In this document: in pieces, positions 1 to 8,332 of the stretch
Position numbering within the stretch: the stretch's first letter is position 1
How the letters are laid out: every line of letters starts with the position of its first letter
DNA from: Solirubrobacterales bacterium
Lineage (GTDB): Bacteria; Actinomycetota; Thermoleophilia; Solirubrobacterales; Solirubrobacteraceae
Assembly: GCA_019240115.1 (NCBI GenBank)
Contig: JAFAYV010000011.1
Coordinates: 62,001 to 126,000 of the forward strand
Direction of reading: 5' to 3'
DNA: 64,000 nt
Notes under the pieces: model-generated
Databases searched by the model: none
What the model was told of the DNA's origin: nothing
The model's input: only the letters and a program-made list of their open reading frames with translations
Program-made: the position numbers and the translations under genes

Positions 1-1
1 G

Positions 2-1315
2 GGTGTCCTGACCAGCGAGGGCGGCAAGGCCTCGCACGCCGCGTTGGTGGCGCGGGGGATGGGGCTGCCGGCGGTCGTCGGCGCCCAGGCGCTGGCCATC
101 GATCTCGAGTCAAAGACGGTCAGCGTCAACGGGACCGAGCTCTCCGAGGGCGACGCGATCGCGATCGACGGGACCAAGGGGTTCGTGACCACCGACGACG
201 TCCCCCTCGTCGAGGCTCAGGTCAACGAGAACTTCCAGACGGTGCTGCAGTGGGCCGACGAGCTGCGCCGCATGGAGGTGCGCGCCAACGCCGACAACCC
301 CGATGATGCCCGGCGGGCTCGCGAGCTCGGCGCCCAGGGGATCGGGCTGTGCCGCACCGAGCACATGTTCATAGCCGAGGACCGCCAGCCGAAGATGCGG
401 GCGATGATCATGTCCGACACCCACGAGGCGCGGCGCGAGGCATTGGGCGAGCTGCTCCCGCTCCAGCAGGAGGACTTCGAGGGGATCTTCGAGGCGATGG
501 CCGGCCTGCCGGTGACCGTGCGGCTGCTCGACCCGCCGCTGCACGAGTTCCTGCCCAACGCCGAGGACCTCGCCGCCCAGGTCGAGCGCGCCCGGATCGA
601 GGAGTCCGACGACCTCGAGCGGCTCGAGAAGCTGCTCGCGCGCGTGCACGAGATCGCCGAGGAGAACCCGATGCTCGGGACCCGCGGCTGCCGGCTGGGG
701 ATCCTCTACCCCGAGATCTACGAGATGCAGGTCCGCGCGATCATGCGGGCGGCCAAGGCGGCGTCCGAGCCGCCGCACCTCGAGATCATGATCCCGCTCG
801 TCGACTACGAGCAGGAGCTCGAGATCATCCGCGAGCTGGTGACCAGCATCGGCGAGGACGAGGGGCTGACGGTCGGCGACGACTACACCGTGGGCACGAT
901 GATCGAGCTGCCCCGCGCGTGCTTCGTCGCCGATCGGATCGCCCGCTTCGCCGACTTCTTCTCCTTCGGCACCAACGACCTGACCCAGACCGCGCTCGGG
1001 TTCTCCCGCGACGACGTCGAGTCGGCGTTCGTGCCCACCTACATGGAGCGCAAGATCATCGACCGCAGCCCGTTCGAGACGATCGACAAGCCGGGCGTCG
1101 GCTGGCTCGTGCGGCTCGCCTCCTGGGTGGGGCGCGAGGCCCAGCCGGATCTCAAGCTCGGGATCTGCGGCGAGCATGGCGGCGATCCCGAGTCGGTGGT
1201 CTTCTTTCACCGGGCCGGCCTGGACTACGTCTCCTGCTCGCCCTACCGGGTGCCGATCGCGCGCATCGCGGCCGCTCAGGCCAACGTGGAGTATCCGGTC
1301 GGTCGCTGGGACTGA
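2..1315 (+). CDS. ppdK: Pyruvate, phosphate dikinase, C-terminal part (cut by window start)
   Basis: PPDK interconverts pyruvate + ATP + Pi with PEP + AMP + PPi in the cytosol. The visible part starts in the phosphohistidine swivel domain: TSEGGKASHAALVARG carries the catalytic His at codon 35-37. The C-terminal PEP/pyruvate TIM barrel follows, with the family blocks GIGLCRTEHMF, SFGTNDLTQTALGFSRDD and GICGEHGGDPES (active-site Cys). The N-terminal ATP-grasp domain lies upstream of the window. The residue two before the catalytic His, usually Thr in GGMTSH and the target of PDRP-type regulators, is Ala here. The next gene starts 65 bp downstream, apparently from its own promoter. The family call is secure. 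Confidence 0.97.
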   Translation, partial: GVLTSEGGKASHAALVARGMGLPAVVGAQALAIDLESKTVSVNGTELSEGDAIAIDGTKGFVTTDDVPLVEAQVNENFQTVLQWADELRRMEVRANADNPDDARRARELGAQGIGLCRTEHMFIAEDRQPKMRAMIMSDTHEARREALGELLPLQQEDFEGIFEAMAGLPVTVRLLDPPLHEFLPNAEDLAAQVERARIEESDDLERLEKLLARVHEIAEENPMLGTRGCRLGILYPEIYEMQVRAIMRAAKAASEPPHLEIMIPLVDYEQELEIIRELVTSIGEDEGLTVGDDYTVGTMIELPRACFVADRIARFADFFSFGTNDLTQTALGFSRDDVESAFVPTYMERKIIDRSPFETIDKPGVGWLVRLASWVGREAQPDLKLGICGEHGGDPESVVFFHRAGLDYVSCSPYRVPIARIAAAQANVEYPVGRWD

Positions 1316-1366
1316 GACTCGTCCGGGTCGGGGCTGACGAGACCGCGAGCCCACCCCGCGAACGTA

Positions 1367-1372
1367 TACGGT
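1367..1372 (+). promoter_or_regulatory. -10 hexamer TACGGT, leaderless start of MDR gene
   Basis: TACGGT matches TANNNT and ends 7 nt before the ATG at 1380, so the transcript would begin at or next to the start codon. No Shine-Dalgarno sequence is visible. Confidence 0.5.
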
Positions 1373-1379
1373 GCAGGGC

Positions 1380-2345
1380 ATGCTCGCCGCCTACGCCACC
1401 TCGATCGACGCAGATGACCCGATGGCCGGCCTGGTCATCGGCGACCAGCCCGACCCCGACCCCCCCGCCGGGTGGACGATCGTCACCGTCCGCGCGGCCT
1501 CGCTCAACCACCACGACGTCTGGTCGCTGCGCGGGACCGGCCTGACCGAGGAGCAGCTGCCGATGATCCTCGGCTGCGACGCCGCCGGCGTCGACCCCGA
1601 GGGCAACGAGGTCGTCGTGCACTCGGTGATCACCCAGGACGCCTGGCGCGGCGACGAGACGCTCGACCCGCGTCGCGCGCTGCTCTCCGAGGGCCATCCC
1701 GGGACCCTCGCCGAGAAGGTCGCGGTCCCGACGCGCAACCTCGTCAACAAGCCCCCGGAGCTCTCGTTCGAGCACGCCGCCTGCCTGCCGACGGCGTGGC
1801 TGACCGCCTACCGGATGCTATTCACCCGCGGCGGCGTGACGCCGGGGATGACCGTGCTCGTGCAGGGCGCCGGCGGCGGTGTGGCCAGCGCGCTGACGAT
1901 GCTCGGCCGGGCCGCGGGAGCTCGGGTGTGGGTGACGAGCCGCACCGAGGACAAGCGCGCGCGGGCACTTGAGCTCGGCGCCGACCAGGCCTTCGAGTCC
2001 GGTGAGCGCCTGCCCGAGCGCGTCGACGCGGTGATGGAGACCGTTGGCGAGGCGACCTGGAAGCACTCGATCCAATCGCTGAAGCCCGGCGGCACGCTTG
2101 TCGTCTCGGGGGTGACCTCGGGCGCCGCGCCGCCGGCGCAGCTGACGCGGGTGTTCTTCCTGCAGCTGTCGGTCGTCGGCTCGACGATGGGCACCCGGGA
2201 CGAGCTCGAGCGCCTCATTCGCTTCTGCCTGGAGCGCGACATCCGCCCACCGATCCACGCGACGATGCCGCTCGCCGACGCGCGCGACGGCTTTCAGGCG
2301 ATGGTCGACGGCGAGCTCGTCGGCAAGATCGTCTTCACTCCCTGA
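1380..2345 (+). CDS. MDR-superfamily NAD(P)H-dependent oxidoreductase (quinone reductase-like)
   Basis: 321 aa medium-chain dehydrogenase/reductase. The N-terminal GroES-like domain contains SLNHHDVWSLRG and LGCDAAGVDPEG. The Rossmann domain contains QGAGGGVASALTMLGRAAG followed by WVTSRT. No structural or catalytic zinc-ligand set is evident, which fits the quinone oxidoreductase/enoyl reductase branch; the substrate cannot be read. ATG 1380 is preferred over GTG 1371 because a -10 element lies 7 nt before it and overlaps the GTG. The gene ends 12 bp from the convergent thioesterase. Confidence 0.85.
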   Translation: MLAAYATSIDADDPMAGLVIGDQPDPDPPAGWTIVTVRAASLNHHDVWSLRGTGLTEEQLPMILGCDAAGVDPEGNEVVVHSVITQDAWRGDETLDPRRALLSEGHPGTLAEKVAVPTRNLVNKPPELSFEHAACLPTAWLTAYRMLFTRGGVTPGMTVLVQGAGGGVASALTMLGRAAGARVWVTSRTEDKRARALELGADQAFESGERLPERVDAVMETVGEATWKHSIQSLKPGGTLVVSGVTSGAAPPAQLTRVFFLQLSVVGSTMGTRDELERLIRFCLERDIRPPIHATMPLADARDGFQAMVDGELVGKIVFTP

Positions 2346-2357
2346 CGCGCAGGGGCG

Positions 2358-3101
2358 CTAACGCTCGGCGAAGTCGGCGCCGAGCAGGAACGAGGCGTTG
2401 ATCTCGTCCGCCGGGTCGACGATCCAGCGCCGGTCGCCTCCGGAGAGGATGCGCATATCGCCCGGCTGGGCGGGGGTGCGGTACTCGAGCTCGAGGTCGA
2501 GCCGCTCGGGGTCGGCGCCACCGAGCAGCTCCTCCTCCAGGGGCGTCCAATAGGCGGCGTTGTTGATGTGATCGGCGACGTCGGACTCGGCTGCGCGAAA
2601 CGTCCACGGCCGGACGCGAGCGGTCGCGTCGGGAGGCGGATGGCGCAGGCGAGCGCTGACCCGCGGCGCCGGATAGCGCCCGAAGTAGGTGAGGATCTCG
2701 ATCTCGGAGACCGGCGAGGGCATGTGGCGCTCGACGTCGAGGTGGACCCAGATCGAGGAGCACTCGACATCGGGCACGGTCTCGCCCTCGCGGACGAGGT
2801 CGGTGCCCCGCTCCGCCCACATCCGACCGAGGCCGCTGCAGAAGGTCGTCAGCGTGTAGTGCTCGCCGAAACGCGGGAACCGCTCGACGTGGATCCGCGT
2901 CCGGCGCACGACCCATACGGCGACGTCGGCGAGCCCGGCGTCGTCGATGTCGTCCCAGGCGAGGTCCTGAAGCCATCCGGCGAGCGCGTCGAGGCGCAGC
3001 CGCCGGCTCGGCGAGCAGTCGGCGAACCCCGGCCGGCGCTGGCGGGCGAACGCCCGGGCCCCGTAGGGCCGAGCCGGCAGTGTGCGTGCGGTCGCCGTCA
3101 C
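2358..3101 (-). CDS. Acyl-ACP thioesterase family protein
   Basis: 247 aa with two hot-dog halves, resembling plant/bacterial acyl-ACP thioesterases that release fatty acids from ACP. The N-terminal half has RLRLDALAGWLQDLAWDD and VVRRTRIHVERFPRFGE. The second half has HINNAAYWTPLEEELLGG, with the N/H pattern of the FatA/FatB active site. The GTG start at 3101 overlaps the TGA of the upstream molybdopterin hydroxylase (GTGA, 4 bp), so translation is probably coupled. Its place as the last gene of a DoxX-hydroxylase-thioesterase operon is unusual and suggests acyl-chain or aromatic acid metabolism (inference). Confidence 0.82.
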   Translation of the reverse strand: MTATARTLPARPYGARAFARQRRPGFADCSPSRRLRLDALAGWLQDLAWDDIDDAGLADVAVWVVRRTRIHVERFPRFGEHYTLTTFCSGLGRMWAERGTDLVREGETVPDVECSSIWVHLDVERHMPSPVSEIEILTYFGRYPAPRVSARLRHPPPDATARVRPWTFRAAESDVADHINNAAYWTPLEEELLGGADPERLDLELEYRTPAQPGDMRILSGGDRRWIVDPADEINASFLLGADFAER

Positions 3102-5431
3102 GCCGACGCGCCGGCGCCGGCTCCCGAGATCGCGGCCCCCTGACCCTCCGTGCCGGCGGGGGTGGACCCGTTGCCCCGGCGCGCGTCCTCGATCGCGCGC
3201 CACACGCGCTCGCCGTTGGCCGGCATCGGGAGGTCGCGGACGCCCAGGTACGAGACCGCGTCGAGCACGGCGTTCAGCGTCGCCGGCGTCGAGCCGATCG
3301 TGCCCGATTCGCCGATGCCCTTGGCGCCGAGCGGATTGATCGGGGTGGGGGTCTGGATCCGCAGCGATTCGATCATCGGGAACTCGGTCGCGGCCGGAAT
3401 GCAGTAGGTGACGAAGTTTGCGTTCCCGGGGCTGCCCTGCGCGTCGAAGGTCAGCTCCTCGAACAGCGCCTGGGCGATGCCGGCGGCGACCCCGCCGTGG
3501 ACCTGGCCCTCGGCGATCATCGGGTTGATGATCGTGCCCGCGTCGTCGACGCACACGACGCGCTGCAGCTCGACCGAGCCCGTCTCGGTGTCGACCTCGA
3601 CGACGACCACGTGGGCGCCGAACGGGAACGTCGGCTGCGAGGCCTGAAACTCGGACTCGATGCTCAGCTCCCCGAGGCGGCCCGACTCGGCGAGGCGAGC
3701 CGCCAGCTCGCCCCAGGGCAGCGACGGGCTGGGGGCGCCGGTGACGTGGAACACGCCCGCGCCGAGGTCGAGCACCATGTCGCGCGGGTCGGCCTCGAGC
3801 TGCTCGGCCGCGAGCTCCTTGGCCTTCTCGACGAGCTCCACGGAGGCCTGGCGCGCCGCGACGCCGCCGAGCTGGGTCGACTTCGAGCCGTAGGTGCCGG
3901 TGCCCCGGGCCACCCGATCGGTATCGCCCTTGACGACGGTGATCCGCGCCACCGGAATGCCGAGCTGCTCGGAGGCGATCTGGGCGAACGTCGTCTCGTG
4001 TCCCTGGCCGTGCGAGAACGACCCCGTCTTGACGATCGCGTCGCCCTCGGGGGTGATCTCGGCGGCGCCGAACTCGGTCTCGGGGAAGCCGGCGGTGATC
4101 TCGACGTAGGCGCTCATCCCGATGCCGAGCGCGAGCGACTCGCCGGCCTCGCGGCGGCGGGCCTGCTCGGCGCGCAGCTCGTCGTAGCCGACCGCGGCAA
4201 GCGCCGTGTCGAGCGCGCGCCCGTAGTCCCCGATGTCGTAGACCGCGCCCGTCGAGGTCGTGTAGGGAAAGCTGTCGGCGCCGATGAAGTTGCGCTTGCG
4301 CACCTGCACGGGATCGAGGCCGACGTCCGCGGCGAACAGCTCGATCGCGCGCTCGAGGATCTGTGTCGCCTCGGGCCGGCCGGCGCCGCGCAGCGCGGCC
4401 GTCGGCGTGGTGTTCGTCGCGACCGAGTCAAAGCGCACCTGGACGTTGGGGATCGCGTAGACGCCGGAGGCCATCGTCCGGGTCAGCGTCGGCAGGATCG
4501 CCCCCACCGACGGATAGGCGCCGGCGTCCTGCAGCAGGCGCAGGTAGAGGCTGTGGATGCGGCCCTCGCGGTCGCCGCCGACCCGGAACTCGGCCTCCTG
4601 CGCGCGGCCGTGGCCCATCGCGACCATGTGCTCGGAGCGCGTCTCGGTCCAGCGCACCGGCCGCCCGGTGCGCATCGCCAGCCAGCAGACGAGGACGTCC
4701 TCGACGAGCAGCCCCTTGCCGCCGAAGCCGCCGCCGACGTCGGGCGCGATCACCTGCACGCGCTCGGGCTCCAGCCCCAGGGCCGCGGCGAGGCGATCGC
4801 GGTCCTGATGCGGGGTCTGGGTGCACAGCCAGGCGACGATCCGCCCGTCGACAAAGCGCGCGGCGGCCGACCGCGGCTCGATCGGCGCGACGTGGATCCG
4901 CTGGCTTTTGACCGCGCCCTCGGTGATCACCTCGCAGTTGGCGAACAGGCTCGCGTCGGGCTCCTGCGGACCGTCGGCGAGCGCGAGGTTGGTCCCGAGC
5001 TCCTCGAACAGGACCGTCTCGTCGCGCAGTGCGTCGGCCGGCTCGATCACGACCGGCAGCGGGTCGAACTCGGCGAAGACCAGCTCGGAGCCGTCGGCGG
5101 CCTGCTCCCGCGTCTCCCCCAGCACCACCGCGTAGATATCGCCGACGAAGCGAACCTTGTCGCGGGCCACCGGCGGACGGGCCATGCCCTCGGGAACGCC
5201 GGGGAACGGCGCGCCGAGCGGCTCGAGATCGATGTCGGCGGCGGTCAGGATCTGGACGCCGGGCATCTCGGCGGCCTCCGACGCGTCGATCTCGGTGATC
5301 GTGGCGTGAGCCAGGTCACAGCGCACGAACACCGCGTGCAGCGCGCCTTCGAGATCGAGGTCGTCGACGTAGTTGCCCTTGCCGGTGATGAACCGCGGGT
5401 CCTCGCGGCGGCGAACGCGTTGCCCGATCAT
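3098..5431 (-). CDS. Xanthine dehydrogenase/aldehyde oxidase family, molybdopterin-binding large subunit
   Basis: 777 aa, the normal length for the CoxL/XdhB-type molybdenum hydroxylase subunit. IGQRVRRREDPRFITGKGNY is the classic N-terminus. The active-site loop reads TAALRGAGRPE, close to the form II AYRGAGR signature rather than the VAYRCSFR loop of true CO dehydrogenase, so CO oxidation is unlikely. The catalytic Glu lies in GAKGIGESGTIG near the C-terminus. These enzymes normally need FAD (CoxM) and 2Fe-2S (CoxS) subunits; neither gene is adjacent. ATG and TGA overlap both neighbours by 4 bp. The substrate is unknown; an aldehyde or N-heterocycle is typical of the family. Confidence 0.93.
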   Translation of the reverse strand: MIGQRVRRREDPRFITGKGNYVDDLDLEGALHAVFVRCDLAHATITEIDASEAAEMPGVQILTAADIDLEPLGAPFPGVPEGMARPPVARDKVRFVGDIYAVVLGETREQAADGSELVFAEFDPLPVVIEPADALRDETVLFEELGTNLALADGPQEPDASLFANCEVITEGAVKSQRIHVAPIEPRSAAARFVDGRIVAWLCTQTPHQDRDRLAAALGLEPERVQVIAPDVGGGFGGKGLLVEDVLVCWLAMRTGRPVRWTETRSEHMVAMGHGRAQEAEFRVGGDREGRIHSLYLRLLQDAGAYPSVGAILPTLTRTMASGVYAIPNVQVRFDSVATNTTPTAALRGAGRPEATQILERAIELFAADVGLDPVQVRKRNFIGADSFPYTTSTGAVYDIGDYGRALDTALAAVGYDELRAEQARRREAGESLALGIGMSAYVEITAGFPETEFGAAEITPEGDAIVKTGSFSHGQGHETTFAQIASEQLGIPVARITVVKGDTDRVARGTGTYGSKSTQLGGVAARQASVELVEKAKELAAEQLEADPRDMVLDLGAGVFHVTGAPSPSLPWGELAARLAESGRLGELSIESEFQASQPTFPFGAHVVVVEVDTETGSVELQRVVCVDDAGTIINPMIAEGQVHGGVAAGIAQALFEELTFDAQGSPGNANFVTYCIPAATEFPMIESLRIQTPTPINPLGAKGIGESGTIGSTPATLNAVLDAVSYLGVRDLPMPANGERVWRAIEDARRGNGSTPAGTEGQGAAISGAGAGASA

Positions 5432-5796
5432 GCTCTCTCCCTCCTCATGGCGTCAAGGATCCAGGTGATGAACACGCCCTGGAACGGGATCCGCGCCCAC
5501 AGGGCGGGGGTGCCGCCGGGCACGCGCGGATAGTCGTCGGGGTGCAGAGCCATGTCCACATGGACCGGAACTACCCCGATCATCGTGGCGATCAGCAAGA
5601 GCCCGGCCGGGCGCCGGCGGGCCGCCGACAGCATCCCCGCGCCGCCGACGGCCTCGGTGACGCCGGTGGCGTAGATCATCGCGTCGTGCGCCGGGACCCA
5701 TGACGGCATGATCTTCCGATATGTCGACGGGGTGATGAAGTGCATGACCCCCGCCAGGATGTAGAACGGCCCGACGAGCTGGCGGAGGATGCGCAT
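5428..5796 (-). CDS. DoxX-like small integral membrane protein
   Basis: 122 aa from ATG 5796, with about four hydrophobic segments and the DoxX-like layout LVGPFYILAGVMHFITP, then a segment around residues 45-60, and so on. Function is unknown; DoxX relatives are linked to quinone or redox membrane processes. A longer form from GTG 5832 is possible. ATG 5796 is chosen because TAGCTT lies 8 nt before it (leaderless). Its TGA overlaps the hydroxylase ATG (ATGA), making it the first gene of a three-gene operon. It may anchor or pass electrons for the hydroxylase; that is inference only. Confidence 0.75.
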   Translation of the reverse strand: MRILRQLVGPFYILAGVMHFITPSTYRKIMPSWVPAHDAMIYATGVTEAVGGAGMLSAARRRPAGLLLIATMIGVVPVHVDMALHPDDYPRVPGGTPALWARIPFQGVFITWILDAMRRERA

Positions 5797-5804
5797 CGAA
5801 GCGC

Positions 5805-5810
5805 AAGCTA
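5805..5810 (-). promoter_or_regulatory. -10 hexamer TAGCTT of the DoxX-hydroxylase-thioesterase operon
   Basis: It is read on the minus strand 8 nt before ATG 5796. It lies inside the longer alternative ORF, which argues for the shorter start. Confidence 0.5.
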
Positions 5811-5901
5811 GCGCAGCCGGTCTGAGAGCCACATTTAGACGCTGCTCTTAGACGCCTCATACCGCGGTCTTGGTCGCGGCGGTCAAGCTGGCTGCGTCGC
5901 C

Positions 5902-7062
5902 ATGGCCGTCACCGCCCCCCGCCCACCCGCCGCAGCTGTCGATCCGACCCTCGCCCGGGTCGACATCGTCGTCCCCGTCTACAACGAGCGGGGCGGTCTC
6001 GCCGCCTCCGTGCGCCGGCTCCACGCCTTCCTGAGCTCGGGGTTCCCGTACGACTGGCGGATCGTCATCGCCGACAACGCGAGCACCGACGGGACCCTGG
6101 AGATCGCGCGGCGGCTCGCGTCGGCGCTCGAGCGCACCGAGGCGATCCACCTCGAGCGCAAGGGCCGCGGCCGGGCGCTGCGGGCGGCGTGGTCGGCGTC
6201 GGATGCCGACGTGCTCTGCTACATGGACGTCGACCTCTCGACCGATCTGCGCGCGCTCGCGCCGCTCGTCGCCGGCCTGGTCTCCGGGCACAGCGAGCTC
6301 GCGATCGGCACCCGCCGGGCGTTCGGCGCCCGGATCGTGCGCGGCGCCAGGCGCGAGCTGATCTCCCGCGCCTACAACCGGCTGCTGCGAACCGTCCTGC
6401 GCGCGCGGTTCTCCGACGCGCAGTGCGGCTTCAAGGCGATCCGCGCCGATGCCGCCCGCCGCCTGCTGCCCCTCGTCCGCGACGAGGGCTGGTTCTTCGA
6501 CACCGAGCTGCTCATCGCCGCCCAGCACGCCGGGCTGCGAATCCACGAGGTCGCCGTCGACTGGACCGAGGACCCCGACTCGCGCGTCGACATCCTCTCC
6601 GCCGCGCTCGGGGACCTGCGCGGGGTGCTGCGCCTGCGCTTCGCGAGCGCGCTGGCCCGCTTCCTGGCCATCGGGGTCGCCTGCACGCTGACCTACGCGT
6701 TGCTGTATCTGGCGCTGCGCGGCTGGCTCGGTCCCGCCGCCGCCAACGCGGTCGCGCTCGCGCTGACCGCCGTGGCCAACACCCAGGCCAACCGGCGGTT
6801 GAGCTTTCGCATCCGGGGGCGGGCGGGGCTCCTGCGCCAGCATGCGGTCGGCGGTCTCGTCTACCTGCTGACGCTCGGGCTCACCGACGGGGGGCTGCGG
6901 CTGCTCGGCGCGCTCGATCCCCGGGCCGGGCGCCCGCTCGAGGTCGCGGTCCTGCTGGCGACGAGCCTGGTGGCGACCGGCACCCGCTTCGTCGCGTTGC
7001 GCAGCTGGGTGTTCGCGCGTCGCGCCGAGCGATCGGCCACGCTGCCCGCGATCCCGCGCTGA
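5902..7062 (+). CDS. Family 2 glycosyltransferase fused to GtrA-like membrane domain
   Basis: 386 aa. Residues about 15-250 form a GT2 domain related to polyprenyl-phosphate mannose/glucose synthases: DIVVPVYNERGGL, ADNASTDGTLEIA, the metal-binding DVDLSTD and the acceptor motif QCGFKAIRADAARRLLP. Residues about 250-375 form four hydrophobic helices of the GtrA type with the conserved NTQANRRLSF. The fusion probably makes polyprenyl-phosphate sugar and helps flip it for cell-envelope glycosylation (family inference). It is divergent from the DoxX operon. The 3' end, including the stop codon, is tandemly duplicated (see repeat). Confidence 0.9.
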   Translation: MAVTAPRPPAAAVDPTLARVDIVVPVYNERGGLAASVRRLHAFLSSGFPYDWRIVIADNASTDGTLEIARRLASALERTEAIHLERKGRGRALRAAWSASDADVLCYMDVDLSTDLRALAPLVAGLVSGHSELAIGTRRAFGARIVRGARRELISRAYNRLLRTVLRARFSDAQCGFKAIRADAARRLLPLVRDEGWFFDTELLIAAQHAGLRIHEVAVDWTEDPDSRVDILSAALGDLRGVLRLRFASALARFLAIGVACTLTYALLYLALRGWLGPAAANAVALALTAVANTQANRRLSFRIRGRAGLLRQHAVGGLVYLLTLGLTDGGLRLLGALDPRAGRPLEVAVLLATSLVATGTRFVALRSWVFARRAERSATLPAIPR

Positions 7063-7104
7063 CGCGCCGAGCGGTCGGCCCCGCTGCCCGCGATCCCGCG
7101 CTGA
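7021..7104 (+). repeat. Two 42-bp tandem copies of the glycosyltransferase 3' end including stop
   Basis: Copy 1 (7021-7062) is the last 14 codons of the glycosyltransferase including TGA. Copy 2 (7063-7104) differs at two positions and again ends in an in-frame TGA. The convergent aminotransferase ends 2 bp further on. Confidence 0.9.
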
Positions 7105-7105
7105 G

Positions 7106-8293
7106 CTACGGCGCCGTCCGGCCTCGGTCCTGCACGGCGGCGCGCTCGAGCATCGCCCCCATGCGCGCGAGGCCCTCGCGCAACCGCGGCTCGGCGGCCG
7201 CGTAGGAGATCCGCAGGTGCGCGTCGGCGTGGCGCCCGAACCCCGCGCCGGCCAGCAGCGCGACGCCCTCCTGCACGAGGAGGCGCTCGGCGAGCTCGGC
7301 GCCGCTCATCCCGGTGCCCGACACGTCGGGGAACGCGTAGAAGGCGCCCTCGGGCGTCGCGCACGACACGCCGGGCAGCGCGGCCAGGCCCTGCACCACC
7401 GTGTCCCGGCGCCGCCTGAACGTGCGCACCATCTCATCCACGGCGTCCATCGGCCCGGTCAGGGCCGCGACGGCGGCCCGCTGCACGAACGGGGGCACGC
7501 ACGAGGTCGAGTTGATGATCATGCGGGTCAGCGGCTCGCGCAGCGCCGGCGGCACGGCAGCGAACCCGCAGCGCCAGCCGGTCATCGCGAAGGTCTTCGA
7601 GCAGCTGTCGACGAGCAGGGTTCGCTCGCGCAGCGCCGGCAGCGCGGCCACGCTCGGCGCCGGCGATCCGTAGACGATCCGCGCGTACACCTCGTCGGAG
7701 AGCACCCAGCAGTCGTGGCCCTCGAGGATCTGCTCCAGCGCCCGCAGCTCGCTCTGCGCCAGGACGGCTCCGGTGGGGTTGTTCGGGGAGTTGAGGATCA
7801 CCAGACGCGTCCGCGGCCCGACGAGCGCGGCAAGGCGCTCGGGGTCGAACGGGTGGGGCAGAGCCACCGGGGTCGCGCCCGACCACGCGATCACCGACTC
7901 GTAGATGGGGAACCCCGGATCGGGATGGACGACCTCGTCGCCGGGCCCCGCGCAGGCGAGCACCGCGAACATGAGAAACGGCTTGGCGCCGGTGGCGACG
8001 AGGATCTCCTCGGAGTCGATCGCCAGCCCCCGCGGCGCCGCGAGGTAGCGGGCGGCGGCGTCGCGCAGCTCGGGGAGGCCGGGCGCCGGGCAGTAGCCGG
8101 TCTCGCCGCGACGCATCGCCGCGGCGGCCGCCTCGACGACGTGCGCCGGCGTCGGGAAGTCGGGCTCGCCGAGCTCGAGGTGCACGACGTCGACGCCCTC
8201 GGCCTCGAGCGCGCGGGCGCGCCCGAGGACCTCGAACGCCGACTCGGTGCCGAGCCGGGAGACGCCGGCGGTCAGCGGGGGATGGGCGGACAT
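7106..8293 (-). CDS. PLP-dependent class I/II aminotransferase
   Basis: 395 aa fold-type I aminotransferase of the AspC/alanine-transaminase-like group. Visible motifs are LELGEPDFPTPAHV (N-terminal substrate loop), LNSPNNPTGAV, SDEVYARIVYG and the PLP lysine in DSCSKTFAMTGWRCGF. The amino donor cannot be read. The ATG at 8293 has a CATACT -10 element 8 nt upstream and no Shine-Dalgarno. It is divergent from the membrane protein at 8333, the two starts being about 40 bp apart. Confidence 0.92.
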   Translation of the reverse strand: MSAHPPLTAGVSRLGTESAFEVLGRARALEAEGVDVVHLELGEPDFPTPAHVVEAAAAAMRRGETGYCPAPGLPELRDAAARYLAAPRGLAIDSEEILVATGAKPFLMFAVLACAGPGDEVVHPDPGFPIYESVIAWSGATPVALPHPFDPERLAALVGPRTRLVILNSPNNPTGAVLAQSELRALEQILEGHDCWVLSDEVYARIVYGSPAPSVAALPALRERTLLVDSCSKTFAMTGWRCGFAAVPPALREPLTRMIINSTSCVPPFVQRAAVAALTGPMDAVDEMVRTFRRRRDTVVQGLAALPGVSCATPEGAFYAFPDVSGTGMSGAELAERLLVQEGVALLAGAGFGRHADAHLRISYAAAEPRLREGLARMGAMLERAAVQDRGRTAP

Positions 8294-8301
8294 GGCGACC
8301 A

Positions 8302-8307
8302 AGTATG
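8302..8307 (-). promoter_or_regulatory. -10 hexamer CATACT of aminotransferase
   Basis: Near-consensus TATACT, read on the minus strand 8 nt before ATG 8293. The same hexamer and spacing recur at 37398-37403. Confidence 0.45.
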
Positions 8308-8318
8308 TGGCCTGCGGC

Positions 8319-8324
8319 GACAAT
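8319..8324 (+). promoter_or_regulatory. Candidate -10 hexamer GACAAT of membrane protein gene
   Basis: GACAAT ends 8 nt before GTG 8333, facing away from the CATACT element of the divergent aminotransferase. Confidence 0.35.
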
Positions 8325-8332
8325 CCCGAGTC

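Noticed and set aside
3098-5431. True carbon monoxide dehydrogenase CoxL
   Set aside because: The VAYRCSFR form I loop is absent; the loop is TAALRGAGRPE and coxS/coxM are missing.
3080-5533. Long plus-strand frame opposite the molybdenum hydroxylase
   Set aside because: Antisense shadow of a well-conserved gene; no recognisable domain.
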